DNA of 61,857 bases, from the NCBI RefSeq assembly GCF_013317235.1, contig NZ_WLCM01000004.1, positions 1 to 61,857 of the forward strand, written 5' to 3'. A program made the position numbers and the translations under genes. Under the pieces are notes generated by a model. The model was not told where the DNA came from. It did no database searches and was given only the letters and a program-made list of their open reading frames with translations. Below are positions 35,678-44,469 of the stretch, one piece after another. This stretch comes from Leisingera sp. ANG59 (GTDB lineage: Bacteria > Pseudomonadota > Alphaproteobacteria > Rhodobacterales > Rhodobacteraceae). How positions within the stretch are numbered: the first letter of the stretch is position 1; every line of letters begins with the position of its first letter.

Positions 35678-35691
35678 TTGATCTGGATCAA
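35678..35691. promoter_or_regulatory. FNR/FnrL-type binding site
   Basis: The sequence TTGATCTGGATCAA is a perfect dyad matching the Fnr/FnrL consensus TTGAT-N4-ATCAA. It sits 108 nt upstream of ctaD (minus strand) and 115 nt upstream of the HIT gene (plus strand). FnrL control of high- and low-affinity oxidases under low oxygen is established in Rhodobacter relatives; repression of this aa3 oxidase is therefore a reasonable inference. Confidence 0.75.
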
Positions 35692-35805
35692 GATTTATTG
35701 CCGCAGGGGCTTGAACGCCCAAGGAATTGCCCGGTTCAGAGCGCTTGACCTAGGGGCGGGGGGCGCGCACAACCGGGGGAAAGCCAGAACAAGGAGCCCG
35801 GACGC

Positions 35806-36231
35806 ATGCCTGCCTATGACCCCGACAACATTTTTGCCAAGCTCCTGCGCGGGGAGATCCCTTCCACCCGGGTCTATGAGGATGACGAGACCCTGGCCTT
35901 CATGGATATCATGCCGCGTGCGGACGGGCACCTGCTGGTCATTCCCAAGACGCCTTGCCGCAATATCCTGGATGCCAGCCCGGCGCAGCTGGCGGCGGTG
36001 ATGCAAACGGTGCAAAAGCTGTCGCAAGCGGTGATCACGGCGTTTGGCGCGGATGGTGTCACCGTGCAGCAGTTCAATGAGGCGGCAGGCGGACAGGAGG
36101 TGTTCCACCTTCACATGCATGTGCTGCCGCGGCACGAGGGCGACCAGCTGCGCCCGCCGGGAACCATGGGTGACATGGAGCTGATCCAGGCGCAGGCCGA
36201 AAAAATCCGTGCGGCGCTGGCGTCGGACTGA
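35806..36231 (+). CDS. HIT family protein (Hint-like nucleotide hydrolase)
   Basis: The 141-residue HIT protein has the N-terminal DNIFAKLLRGEIPSTRVYEDDETLAFMDI and the histidine-triad motif VFHLHMHVLPR near residue 100. HIT hydrolases cleave nucleoside phosphoramidates or similar bonds, forming a nucleotidyl-His intermediate. The natural substrate is unknown. It is a single gene with a strong terminator. Confidence 0.94.
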   Translation: MPAYDPDNIFAKLLRGEIPSTRVYEDDETLAFMDIMPRADGHLLVIPKTPCRNILDASPAQLAAVMQTVQKLSQAVITAFGADGVTVQQFNEAAGGQEVFHLHMHVLPRHEGDQLRPPGTMGDMELIQAQAEKIRAALASD

Positions 36232-36264
36232 TCTTTCCTGCCCGTCAGTATCTTTTGAAATGTG

Positions 36265-36295
36265 AAAACACCGCGGCTTTAAGCTGCGGTGTTTT
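36265..36295 (+). terminator. Intrinsic terminator after HIT gene
   Basis: A 14-bp stem (36265-36278 with 36282-36295, one wobble) has a 3-nt loop. It ends in TTTT and starts with AAAA, so it can work in both directions. Confidence 0.9.
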
Positions 36296-36601
36296 GGTAT
36301 GCGAATTTATGCATCTGAAATAAATGTTGAATTTTAGTTGAATTTGATCATAGCTGTTTCGCAAATTGGTTGTAGGTCAGAGAGGGCGCCCGCGCCCAAG
36401 TGTTTGGGGCCCCAAGAATTGGGGCAGGCCGGCATGGTATGCCAGCCCGGTTCCGGGCGGCATCAGCCGGGTATTTTCTGTTTACAGGCAGGCTGCCTGA
36501 AACATGCGGGCCAAAAGGTCTGCGTTCCCCCTGCGCTTGCTGCGTGCTTGCCGGGGGCAGTGCCTCTTTGACGTCATAGAGCTGTATTGGAGGGGGCAGG
36601 G
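36296..36601. other. Intergenic region, no gene seen
   Basis: About 300 nt upstream of the hydrolase-like gene. It contains a 12-nt perfect palindrome TTGGGGCCCCAA (36402-36413) and an AT-rich first part (36300-36360) that could hold a promoter. No reading frame on either strand looks real. Confidence 0.5.
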
Positions 36602-38281
36602 GTGACACTCTTGTGCCATGGGCAGGCCTTGTCTCAGGACCAGGTCGTGGCCGCCATTTACGAAACGATGATCCGGCCGGAGCAATTCGACCGGTTCACT
36701 TCCGGCCCGGCGGACTGTCCGGGTGCGCCGGCGGCGGACGGGAAACAGCAAGGACGGCTTAGGGCTGCACCTGTGCTGCAGGCGCATTTCGCACGGGCGG
36801 CTGAGATCCAGGAGCAGCAATGGCAGCGTGCGGGGCGGCCGCACCCGGGGGCGTATTCAGGCAATTGCAGCCGGTTCTGGCTGCTGGCGGAGGCGCGCGC
36901 GGACGGTGGCCTTCTGAACGCCTCGCAACGGGCCGCGCGCCAATTGACGGGCCGTGTGCCGCTGCCCGCAGCACTGGGGTTGACGCAGGCCGCAGCGGAG
37001 CTGTGGCAAGGGTACCTGGAGGATGTGCGCGCCGGAAACTTCGCCCGGCAGGATGTGCTGCTGCTGGCCTCCCGCAACCCTGGAGAGCAGTTCCTGTGCC
37101 GCCCGGTGCGCCTGAGGGGCGCGGGTGCATCTGTTGCGGTTATGGCAGAGCGGCTGGACGGGGGGTGCCCGGCGGAGGCGGCGGTCCCGGTTGCCGCTGC
37201 GCTGGGTCTGCAGGAGGCGGATTTCGAGCCTTTGAAGGAAACGGTGGACGGCCCGGGCGGCAAGGTGGATGGCAGGCTGGAGCAGGCCGCGGTCCGGGCC
37301 GGCGCACCGGGCCCCGCGGAACTGATCCGGCTGGCGGTCTTCCTGATGAATGAACATAGCCGGGACCTGGCGGTGTCCCGGGGCGAGGTGCTGCCGCCGT
37401 CCGGAACATTTGAGGACAGTGCCGGTCAGCGCTCTCAGTACTTCCGGCTGGGGGCGGAAACCGGCCAGCCGGTGATTTTCGTGCATGGCATGCTGGACGG
37501 GATTGCGCCGCTGCAGCGCTTGCAGCCGCAGTTGCGGACACTGGGGTTCAGGGTCTACGCGCCGATGCGCCGCGGCTATGGCGCTTCGGTGCCGCTGAAA
37601 CGCGGGGAGGATACCGCTGATGCCTTTGTGGATCAGCTGGTTGCGCTGATGGCGCATGAGAACCTGCAGCGGCCGGTGCTGCTGTGCCATCGCGGCGGGG
37701 CGCTATACGGTTTCCTCGCAGCCAGCCGCCTGGACAGCAGGATAGCCGGCCTGGTGGCGGCAGCCTCAAACTGCACCATCAGTTCGCCGCGGCAGTTTTC
37801 CGGTCTCAGCGGCTATGCGTGGCTGGTCGCGCTGGCCGCCACCAGGGCCAACTGGATGCTGCCTGCATTGATGAAGGGCTGGGCGGCTGCGCTGCGCTGG
37901 TACGGGCACAAAACGCTGCTTCGGATGCAGACCCGCAGCGGCAGCAAGGAGCGGGCCCGGCTGTCGCAGCTGGACCTGCTGCAACTGCTGCAGCAAAGCC
38001 AGGTGCTGTTCCAGGAGCAGGGCGGCGCGGGGTTCCTGGCGGATGTGCAGATGCTGCGGCAAGGGGCCCGGACAGTTATGCCGGCCCGGGTTCCGCGGTC
38101 GGTCTTCGTGCACGGAGGAGAAGACCATATAGCGCCGCTCTCCGCAGTTCGCGAGATGCTGAAAGGGCTGCCGGATGCCCGTCTGTGCATCAGCCAGGAT
38201 GCCGGGGCGCTGCTGTTTTACAACTTCCCGGAACTGGTGCTGACGGCGCTGCAGGACCTCACATCTGTTTCAGACGGCTGA
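36602..38281 (+). CDS. LuxR-regulator-like protein with catalytically degenerate alpha/beta-hydrolase domain
   Basis: The product has 559 residues from GTG 36602, chosen because GGAGG lies at 36589-36593. The N-terminal about 180 residues have the helical/PAS-like look of orphan LuxR-type regulators (VVAAIYETMIRPEQFDRF). Residues about 195-245 sit where a LuxR HTH would be but keep only its tail-like GPAELIRLAVFL. Residues about 278-555 are an alpha/beta-hydrolase fold (VIFVHGMLDG, FVHGGEDHIAPLSAVREML). The nucleophile elbow reads LLCHRGGAL, with Arg364 in place of Ser. The GH histidine region reads DAGALLFYNFPE, with Ala536 in place of His. Asp508 is kept. It is probably a non-enzymatic ligand sensor. 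Its neighbours give no further clue. Confidence 0.72.
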   Translation: MTLLCHGQALSQDQVVAAIYETMIRPEQFDRFTSGPADCPGAPAADGKQQGRLRAAPVLQAHFARAAEIQEQQWQRAGRPHPGAYSGNCSRFWLLAEARADGGLLNASQRAARQLTGRVPLPAALGLTQAAAELWQGYLEDVRAGNFARQDVLLLASRNPGEQFLCRPVRLRGAGASVAVMAERLDGGCPAEAAVPVAAALGLQEADFEPLKETVDGPGGKVDGRLEQAAVRAGAPGPAELIRLAVFLMNEHSRDLAVSRGEVLPPSGTFEDSAGQRSQYFRLGAETGQPVIFVHGMLDGIAPLQRLQPQLRTLGFRVYAPMRRGYGASVPLKRGEDTADAFVDQLVALMAHENLQRPVLLCHRGGALYGFLAASRLDSRIAGLVAAASNCTISSPRQFSGLSGYAWLVALAATRANWMLPALMKGWAAALRWYGHKTLLRMQTRSGSKERARLSQLDLLQLLQQSQVLFQEQGGAGFLADVQMLRQGARTVMPARVPRSVFVHGGEDHIAPLSAVREMLKGLPDARLCISQDAGALLFYNFPELVLTALQDLTSVSDG

Positions 38282-38283
38282 GG

Positions 38284-38934
38284 TCAGCTCCCGAAGACTT
38301 TGGCGAAGCTGCGCTTCAGGGCAACATCCACGTCCGCCATGGTCACCGGCAGGCCCAGGTCAACCAGGCTGGTCACCCCGTATTCCGTGATCCCGCAAGG
38401 CACGATGCCGGTGAAATGCTCCAGCTCCGGCTCGACGTTGATCGAGATGCCGTGAAAGCTGACCCACTTGCGCAGCCGGATGCCGATAGCGGCGATCTTG
38501 TCCTCGGCGATGCCGCCTGAGATGGTACGTGGCTTTTCCGGGCGTTCGACCCAAACACCGACCCGGCCTTCGCGGATGTGGCCTTTGATATTGAACTCAT
38601 CCAGGGCGGAAATCACCCAGGTTTCCAGTTGCTGCACAAAACGGCGCACGTCATGGCCGCGCTTGCCCACGTCCAGCATCACGTAGACCACCCGCTGACC
38701 CGGCCCGTGATAGGTGTACTGGCCGCCGCGTTTGCTCTCGTAGACCGGGAAACGCCCGGGATCTGTAAGGTCTTCACGCTTGGCGGAGGTGCCGGCGGTG
38801 TAAAGCGGCGGGTGTTCAACCAGCCAGATGCATTCCTCCGCCGATCCGGCAGCAATTGCCGCAGCGCGGTCTTCCATGAAGGCAACTGCCTGATCATAAT
38901 CGACTAAACCGTCTGAGGTGATCCATTCAACCAT
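38284..38934 (-). CDS. lipB: Lipoyl(octanoyl) transferase
   Basis: The 216-residue LipB has [78 protein letters not shown] (catalytic Lys in [10 protein letters not shown]) and [15 protein letters not shown] (catalytic Cys). It moves octanoyl from acyl carrier protein to lipoyl domains of 2-oxo-acid dehydrogenases. It is transcribed alone, convergent with the hydrolase-like gene (2 nt apart). Confidence 0.96.
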   Translation of the reverse strand: MVEWITSDGLVDYDQAVAFMEDRAAAIAAGSAEECIWLVEHPPLYTAGTSAKREDLTDPGRFPVYESKRGGQYTYHGPGQRVVYVMLDVGKRGHDVRRFVQQLETWVISALDEFNIKGHIREGRVGVWVERPEKPRTISGGIAEDKIAAIGIRLRKWVSFHGISINVEPELEHFTGIVPCGITEYGVTSLVDLGLPVTMADVDVALKRSFAKVFGS

Positions 38935-39060
38935 GCCTGTTGCATTCCTTTTCCAACCCGCCAGGGGCTTGCCGGCGGAAGCGGCGGGAAAACCCTAGGT
39001 GCCAAAGCCGCCTGTGGAGTATCCTGATTCCGTAGCGAGTATCCATAGGGGGCGAGTATC

Positions 39061-40674
39061 ATGTTTTCCAAACCGCTCAAACCGGCCCTGACAGCCGCAT
39101 TCCTGGCGGCATCCGTAACCGGACCCGCAGCCGCGGACGAATTGGGGGCCGCCATAGCCGGCGCCGTGATCGGCGGCGTCATTGTCAACGAAGTCCATAA
39201 GAACAAGCAGCGCCAGCGTGCCGCCACCACGTACCGGCGGGCACCGGCCTATTCCGCGACCCGGGCCGAGAACCGCGAAACCCAGGTTGCGCTCAACTAT
39301 TTCGGCTTCAACGCCGGCTCACCGGACGGGGTGCTGGGGCGGCGCTCGCGCGCGGCAATCACCCAGTACCAGGTCCACATGGGATATCCGGCCACTGGCC
39401 ATCTGGCGCCCTATGAACGCAATTTCCTGGTCAGTTCCTATAACCGGGCCCAGATCGGCGGCCCGCAGGTCATCAAAGCGATGCAAGGCCCGCAGGGCGT
39501 GCGCGGGGTGCTGCACACATGGCGGGATGAGGCCGCCGGTGTCCGCACGGCAGGCAGCAGCTATGCCGGCGGCGGCTACGGCGGCCTGCCGCCCGAAGTC
39601 AGCCATGCGGTGGATGAAATTGCCGCAAGCTCTGAACCAACAGGCGAGCAGCTGCTGCAGCGCACCGGCTTCATGCAACTGGCAGACCTGAATGGCGACG
39701 GCCGTAATGATTACGTGCTGGACACCTCTGTCTCCGGCAGTTCCTTCTGGTGCGGCGCCTCCAATTGTTCTGTCATGGTCTTTGCCTCGACTCCGCAAGG
39801 GTATCAGCGCAATGACTTCCTGGCCCGGGGCGTGACTCCGGCCAGTTTTGCCTGCCATCAGGGCGCCTGCCGGATGACGGACACGGAAACGGATGAACCG
39901 GTGCAGACGGCCCAGCAGAACCGGAGCACGGTAATGGCCTTTGCCGGGCAGGACAGCGCGGGTCTGGGCGGTATCACCCTGTTCGACCAGCAGGAGCAGA
40001 GCGCCTCTCTCACCAGCTATTGCAGCAAGGTGAGCCTCCTGACCAGTTCAAACGGCGGTTTCATGACCGCTGACAACATGACCGACCCGGAGCTGGCGCT
40101 GGGCGAGCAGTTCTGCCTGGCCCGCACTTATGCCATTAATGCAGGTGAAGCCCGGGCAGGCAAGGTCGCAGGCGCGTCGCAGGCGCAGATCGACAGCCAG
40201 TGCGATGCCTTTGGCCCTGCCTTGCAGCCGTATCTGGCCAAGCTGGGCACCTCTGGCAGCGGCGAAGTGATGGGTGATGTGCAGAAGTTCGTTCTGCAAT
40301 CCGGCATGTCGCTGGACCAGCTTTCCAATACGGCCGGTATCTGCCTGTTCTCCGGCTACCGGCGCGATGACATGGATGTGGCTCTGGGGGCTGCGCTTAT
40401 CCTTACCGGCACCGGCCAGCGGCCCTATGCGGAGCTTATAGGCCATCACCTGGCACTGGGCTTCGGCGCGCCGAATGCGGTGAAGAAGGCGCAGGAATGG
40501 TACAGCATGGCAGTGGTTGCGCTTGAGAGCGGCGCTGAGCCCGTGTTTGCGCCAGGCCAGGCAGGCCGCGCGGAACTGATCAAGGCAGCGTCGGCAGACC
40601 TGGCAGGCGGCCGGGTGCAGCCGGTGCAGGCTTCAGGAGGGGCAGCCGCATTGCCCTCTTTCAGCAGCGAGTAA
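39061..40674 (+). CDS. Exported peptidoglycan-binding domain protein
   Basis: The 537-residue protein has a signal peptide (about 1-25). A Gly/Ile-rich segment (GAAIAGAVIGGVIVNEV) follows, like a glycine-zipper. A peptidoglycan-binding-1 domain (about 68-128) contains ETQVALNYFGFNAGSPDGVLGRRSRAAITQYQ. The long C-terminal part is unassigned; it includes a DLNGDGRNDYVLD calcium-loop-like (FG-GAP/EF-like) sequence and several Cys. It should be periplasmic at the wall. The first 130 residues resemble the next gene, so the pair arose by duplication of that module. Confidence 0.75.
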   Translation: MFSKPLKPALTAAFLAASVTGPAAADELGAAIAGAVIGGVIVNEVHKNKQRQRAATTYRRAPAYSATRAENRETQVALNYFGFNAGSPDGVLGRRSRAAITQYQVHMGYPATGHLAPYERNFLVSSYNRAQIGGPQVIKAMQGPQGVRGVLHTWRDEAAGVRTAGSSYAGGGYGGLPPEVSHAVDEIAASSEPTGEQLLQRTGFMQLADLNGDGRNDYVLDTSVSGSSFWCGASNCSVMVFASTPQGYQRNDFLARGVTPASFACHQGACRMTDTETDEPVQTAQQNRSTVMAFAGQDSAGLGGITLFDQQEQSASLTSYCSKVSLLTSSNGGFMTADNMTDPELALGEQFCLARTYAINAGEARAGKVAGASQAQIDSQCDAFGPALQPYLAKLGTSGSGEVMGDVQKFVLQSGMSLDQLSNTAGICLFSGYRRDDMDVALGAALILTGTGQRPYAELIGHHLALGFGAPNAVKKAQEWYSMAVVALESGAEPVFAPGQAGRAELIKAASADLAGGRVQPVQASGGAAALPSFSSE

Positions 40675-40704
40675 GAGGCTGAACCTCACATCATGAAATG
40701 AATG

Positions 40705-40735
40705 GAAGGCTGGCAGTTCTGCCGGCCTTCTATTC
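40705..40735 (+). terminator. Probable terminator between the two paralogs
   Basis: An 11-bp stem (40705-40715 with 40720-40730, one wobble) has a GTTC loop and is followed by TATTCT. It starts about 30 nt past the stop of the upstream gene. The region 40736-40884 should hold the promoter of the caspase gene. Confidence 0.65.
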
Positions 40736-40884
40736 TGCCCGGTTCCGGGAGGCATGAAACAAGGTGCGGAAATCAATCGGTATTGAGTGGTTTTTCATGC
40801 TGCTCTCACGGTATTCGGCGTTCCCTTAAGCCTGTTTTAACAGTATTAGCGCGATCATTGGCTGCCTGGTTTTAGGGGGTACTT

Positions 40885-42426
40885 ATGCGTTTCAAGCTGC
40901 TTTTCACATTTGCCATCAGCCTGCCTCTGGCTTTCGCGCCAGCTTCCCGCGTTGCTGCTGACGCAGGGGATTTCGCGGCCGGTGCGATCATCGGCGGGAT
41001 CATTGGCAATGCTTTAGGTAAAAACCAGCAGCGGCGCTCTGCCGCTAAAGCGCCCCGGCGTTCCCGTTTGCCGTCGACGCAGGAGGGGCGCCAGATTCAG
41101 CAGTCGCTGAACTATTTCGGGTTTCCGGCCGGCGCAGTGGACGGGCAGCTCGGCCGCAAGTCGCGGGAGGCGATTTCCACCTACCAGGCCTATCTGGGCT
41201 ACCCGGTCACAGGCCAGCTGAATGATTTTGAGAAGGATCTGCTGGTCTCGTCATTCCAGCGGGCGCAGGCCAGCGGTTATCTGGCGACCCAGCAGGCGAT
41301 GGCGCATCCCGACGGCCCGCGCGGCCTGCTGAAGATTTATTTGGCAGAGCGCGTGGCACCGCAGCCGCAGCAGCCGTACGGGTTGCCCCAGGCGACCATG
41401 GCCGGAAACACTGCAGGCACCTATGGCGTTCCCCAGCAGTACGGCCAGGCGGCACCGCAGCCGCAATTCGGCCAGCAGCAGATGGGGTTTGCGGCCTCGA
41501 GCCAGTCTTACGGTGCCGTCCAGCAGCCTCAGGCCCGGACACAGCCGGGGCAATACGTGCCGCAAGGCCAGGTCCTGGCAGCAGCCCAAGGGCAGACCGT
41601 GATCCAGAACGGTGACATCATTCAGGGCACGGCGTCTGCCGCGGCTCCAGTGCTTTTACAGCAAAATGACCAGGCTGCGATGCCGCAGATCAGCCGCCGC
41701 GCGCTGGTGATCGGGGTGGATGGCTACCAGAACCTCGCGGCGCTGCAAAAGGCGCGCAACGATGCGCAGGCTGTCAGCAGTGCGCTGGCGGCGCTGGGCT
41801 TTGATGTCACCACGCTGTATGACGCCAGCCGCCGTGACATCAACAGCGCTGTGTCCACCTTTGCCAACCGGATCGAGCCGGGCGACGAGGTGCTGTTCTA
41901 TTTCGCCGGCCACGGGGTGGAGGTCGACGGGCGCAATTACCTGCTGCCGTCCGACGTGCCGGTGGTGAATTTTGGCGACGAGAGCTTTCTGACCGGCGAG
42001 AGCATCGCCGCCGACCGGGTGCTCGGCACCTTCCAGCGCAAGGGCGCGCGTTCGACGATCATGATCCTTGACGCCTGCCGCAACAACCCGTTCCCGCGCG
42101 ACGGCCAGCGTTCGGTCGGCGGCAGCCGCGGGCTGGTGCGGATGGAGCCGCCGGAGGGGGCCTTCATTCTCTACTCCGCGGGAGCAGGCCAGACTGCTCT
42201 GGACCGGCTGTCGGACGATGATGCCAACCCGAACTCCGTCTTCACCCGCGCCTTGCTGTCGCGGCTGAACGAACCGGGCATGACCCTGCACCAGCTGGCC
42301 AAGCAAGTGCGCCGGGATGTGCAGGATCTGGCGGCAACGGTGAACCACGATCAGTTCCCCGCGTATTATGACCAGATGTCAGGCGAGATGGTGCTGCGCC
42401 GGCAGGTGGCCGCCCAGGGTAACTGA
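40885..42426 (+). CDS. Exported caspase-family (metacaspase-like) protein with peptidoglycan-binding domain
   Basis: The 513-residue protein has a signal peptide (about 1-25). A glycine-zipper-like GAIIGGIIGNALG and a peptidoglycan-binding domain (about 68-125, LNYFGFPAGAVDGQLGRKSREAISTYQ) come next. A Gln/Pro-rich linker (about 155-265) leads to a C14 caspase-like p20 domain (about 272-510). The dyad is intact: His343 in FYFAGHGVEVDGRNYLLPSD and Cys398 in MILDACRNNPF. It is therefore likely an active periplasmic Arg/Lys or other specific protease. AGGGGGT precedes ATG 40885. Confidence 0.88.
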   Translation: MRFKLLFTFAISLPLAFAPASRVAADAGDFAAGAIIGGIIGNALGKNQQRRSAAKAPRRSRLPSTQEGRQIQQSLNYFGFPAGAVDGQLGRKSREAISTYQAYLGYPVTGQLNDFEKDLLVSSFQRAQASGYLATQQAMAHPDGPRGLLKIYLAERVAPQPQQPYGLPQATMAGNTAGTYGVPQQYGQAAPQPQFGQQQMGFAASSQSYGAVQQPQARTQPGQYVPQGQVLAAAQGQTVIQNGDIIQGTASAAAPVLLQQNDQAAMPQISRRALVIGVDGYQNLAALQKARNDAQAVSSALAALGFDVTTLYDASRRDINSAVSTFANRIEPGDEVLFYFAGHGVEVDGRNYLLPSDVPVVNFGDESFLTGESIAADRVLGTFQRKGARSTIMILDACRNNPFPRDGQRSVGGSRGLVRMEPPEGAFILYSAGAGQTALDRLSDDDANPNSVFTRALLSRLNEPGMTLHQLAKQVRRDVQDLAATVNHDQFPAYYDQMSGEMVLRRQVAAQGN

Positions 42427-42458
42427 AGGCGTCCTTTGATCTTCTGCTGACCGCAGGG

Positions 42459-42480
42459 CAGCCGGAAAAACCGGCTGTTC
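42459..42480 (+). terminator. Probable terminator after caspase gene
   Basis: A 7-bp perfect stem (42459-42465 with 42471-42477) has an AAAAA loop and is followed by TTCTCC. It lies 33 nt past the stop. The T-run is weak. Confidence 0.5.
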
Positions 42481-42596
42481 TCCGCCGGTTGGCAGCTTGG
42501 GTATGGACCTGCGATATTCTGTGCAAAAAAGATGATTTTCGGCTTCACATCGCATCCGGGCTGGTCTATACGCCGCTACACCAAGCCTAAGACAGT

Positions 42597-42683
42597 GCGG
42601 TCGTGGCGGAATTGGTAGACGCGCAGCGTTGAGGTCGCTGTTCCTTAACCGGAGTGGAAGTTCGAGTCTTCTCGACCGCACCA
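42597..42683 (+). tRNA. tRNA-Leu (anticodon GAG)
   Basis: This 87-nt cloverleaf has acceptor arms GCGGTCG (42597-42603) and CGACCGC (42673-42679), an encoded CCA at 42681-42683, an anticodon stem CAGCG/CGCTG with GAG at 42631-42633, a long class II variable arm, and a TTCGAGT T-loop. It reads CUC (and CUU) leucine codons. Its 3' end marks the start of a mobile-looking region and is the likely attachment site. Confidence 0.96.
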
Positions 42684-42888
42684 TTTTCTATCACAAGTCA
42701 TTGAAATGTATTTGAAAATTGAATTGCTGAATTTTCAGTCCACCGTTTGGTCCACCTTTGAAAACGCCTTGCCTGATGTCACGCAAGCTGCACCTAGTCA
42801 AACTGAACCTACAACTATAAGCTGATTCGGCCTGGGTATTGTCGTAACCTAGGGCATCGCGATGCTCTTCAATCATGGAGACATCGTG

Positions 42889-43065
42889 ATGAGGATTCTT
42901 TCGAAACTCCAGCTGAAGAAGTTGGTTCTGTACTCGCCGCAACACGTTGCTCGCCTGGAGAAGGCAGGCAAATTCCCCAAGCGGATACAGCTGGGCCCGA
43001 ACCGGGTGGGCTGGGTTGAGAGTGAAGTGCTGGACTGGCTTCAGTCGCGGCTGGACAATCGGTAA
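42889..43065 (+). CDS. AlpA-type excisionase/phage regulatory protein
   Basis: The 58-residue MerR-like winged-helix protein has LQLKKLVLYSPQHVARLEKAGKFPKRIQLGPNRVGWVESEVLDWL. The L-x-x-L-V-x-x-S start, G-x-F-P-x-x-I/V and VGW-x-x-S/E-V-x-x-W are the AlpA/Vis hallmark. Such proteins bind DNA and promote prophage or island excision or integrase expression. ATG 42889 has GGAG 8 nt upstream. It is the first gene after the tRNA, the usual place for an island excisionase, although the partner integrase is not adjacent. Confidence 0.85.
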   Translation: MRILSKLQLKKLVLYSPQHVARLEKAGKFPKRIQLGPNRVGWVESEVLDWLQSRLDNR

Positions 43066-43493
43066 TCCCTACCGGCACTCCTGATACAGGAGCGGGGTGG
43101 CCGGAGGTGCACACTTCGGTCACCCTTGATACTCTGCTAGAAGTTCGGCTGTCCGGGTACCATAGTTCTCAAGCTCTCAAGGGGTGATGGCAAGGTTGCG
43201 CTTGGACGACCTCCCGAGTTAGCTGTGTTTGCGCGTCTGGCAAGCGTGGCTGCGGAGCGGCGCGATGTGTCCGGAGCGGGGGCTGCCCTAACCCGCTGCA
43301 CTTGCGGACGCAGTAGGCCGGTCGCAGCCCCGGAGCGGCCATTGGAATGGGGCGACTCGCCAAAGATGCTGCCGGTGCAAAACCCTCTGTCCATCTCACC
43401 GAATGCAGCCATCCAACCGCCCTGGCGCACCACGTCCAATGCTGCGGGTAGTACCAAGGGCCGCGAAGCGCAGGAAGCGGACTTTGCAAATTT
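43066..43493. other. Gene-poor stretch in the island
   Basis: About 430 nt without a gene I can support on either strand. It is GC-rich compared with the following genes, and the short frames present lack ribosome sites and recognisable content. It may be debris of an earlier insertion. Confidence 0.5.
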
Positions 43494-44273
43494 CTACGCT
43501 CTGCCACTTTTGATCTGATGGATGCCATCATGGCCATTGGTAGAAAATTTGTATTGATACCCGAGACGGCTGAGCTTAGCGGAGGGCCTGTCGTTGATTT
43601 TGCTCACAAATGCAAACCCTCCATGATACTGAGCGAACATTACCGCCAAGTTCTTTTGGGAGTTGCATTGGAATTTACAGCTGAAGTTTTGGTCAACCAA
43701 GTTCTTCTTGGTGCTCATCGAAAAACTAGGCCCAATGCTATGAAGCGCTTGTTCGAACTCACCGTCGGGATGCATAGCGTTCGTAAGTAGACTAATATCA
43801 ATAGTGCTGTGATGTGACGCAATTGTACCGATAAACCTATACCACATTGCAAGTGATTGCTTTGCTGCCCACAAAGCGAGGCTGGTTGCTGCTTGGTCAG
43901 TATATTCAACGTGTCGAGCCGATTTCCAAGTTTGCGTCGTCTCATCGTAAACTGGAACCGAGTGCCCTTGCTTGTATGGAAACGGAAGGTTGTTTCCAAA
44001 CCCGTTAATCAACTTTTGCTGATGACTGGATAGCGGCGTGGAATGTAAAATTGCATCGGGCGCTTGGCTGTACGCAACATAAGCAGCCAGTGTATCGTTG
44101 GAGGATGCCCCGTTGTTACATCGTTTGCAAGACGGAAACTCCCATCCTTTCGGGCGTGTTTGTCCAAGGAAAAGAACTTTTGGTGGTGCGTGTTCACAGT
44201 CTTCGGCTGGTCGTTGACCACCGCAGAGAACGCATTTTTTTCCTTGCCATACCTTGCGATGATTTCGCGCCAC
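43494..44273 (-). CDS. HNH-like zinc-finger protein, candidate nuclease
   Basis: The 259-residue product has an N-terminal module resembling an HNH/treble-clef fold. It runs C14-x2-C17 (CVLCGG), then E27-H28-A-P-P (CEHAPPKVLF), then C49-x2-C52-N53 (CKRCNNGAS). The order CxxC...EHxxP...CxxCN is that of the HNH_5-like family. The remaining about 190 residues are unassigned and rich in His and aromatic residues. The start is GTG 44273, since there is no ATG in the right place. Base composition is AT-rich relative to the core. It is divergent from the Cys-rich gene at 44470. A nuclease role, perhaps in defence, is inference. Confidence 0.6.
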   Translation of the reverse strand: MARNHRKVWQGKKCVLCGGQRPAEDCEHAPPKVLFLGQTRPKGWEFPSCKRCNNGASSNDTLAAYVAYSQAPDAILHSTPLSSHQQKLINGFGNNLPFPYKQGHSVPVYDETTQTWKSARHVEYTDQAATSLALWAAKQSLAMWYRFIGTIASHHSTIDISLLTNAMHPDGEFEQALHSIGPSFSMSTKKNLVDQNFSCKFQCNSQKNLAVMFAQYHGGFAFVSKINDRPSAKLSRLGYQYKFSTNGHDGIHQIKSGRA

Positions 44274-44469
44274 ACTTTTGCCTTTGCTAATCCGAACAGA
44301 TTGTTAACTATATAACCTGAGACAATTTTTTGATCAACGAGCCCTCTTGAATTGTCCGCTTTGGGCTGGAGGCAACTTTGCCGCAACGCGTAAAGCCTCC
44401 CATCGCTCCTATCCTTGGCAGAATGATCTCTTTGTGTCAGTGTCTGGCCAAAGTACAAGAGAGGTTGCT

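Noticed and set aside
33885-35681. 598-codon open frame antisense to ctaD
   Set aside because: Repetitive His/Asp/Gly-rich translation typical of a shadow; ctaD is unambiguous.
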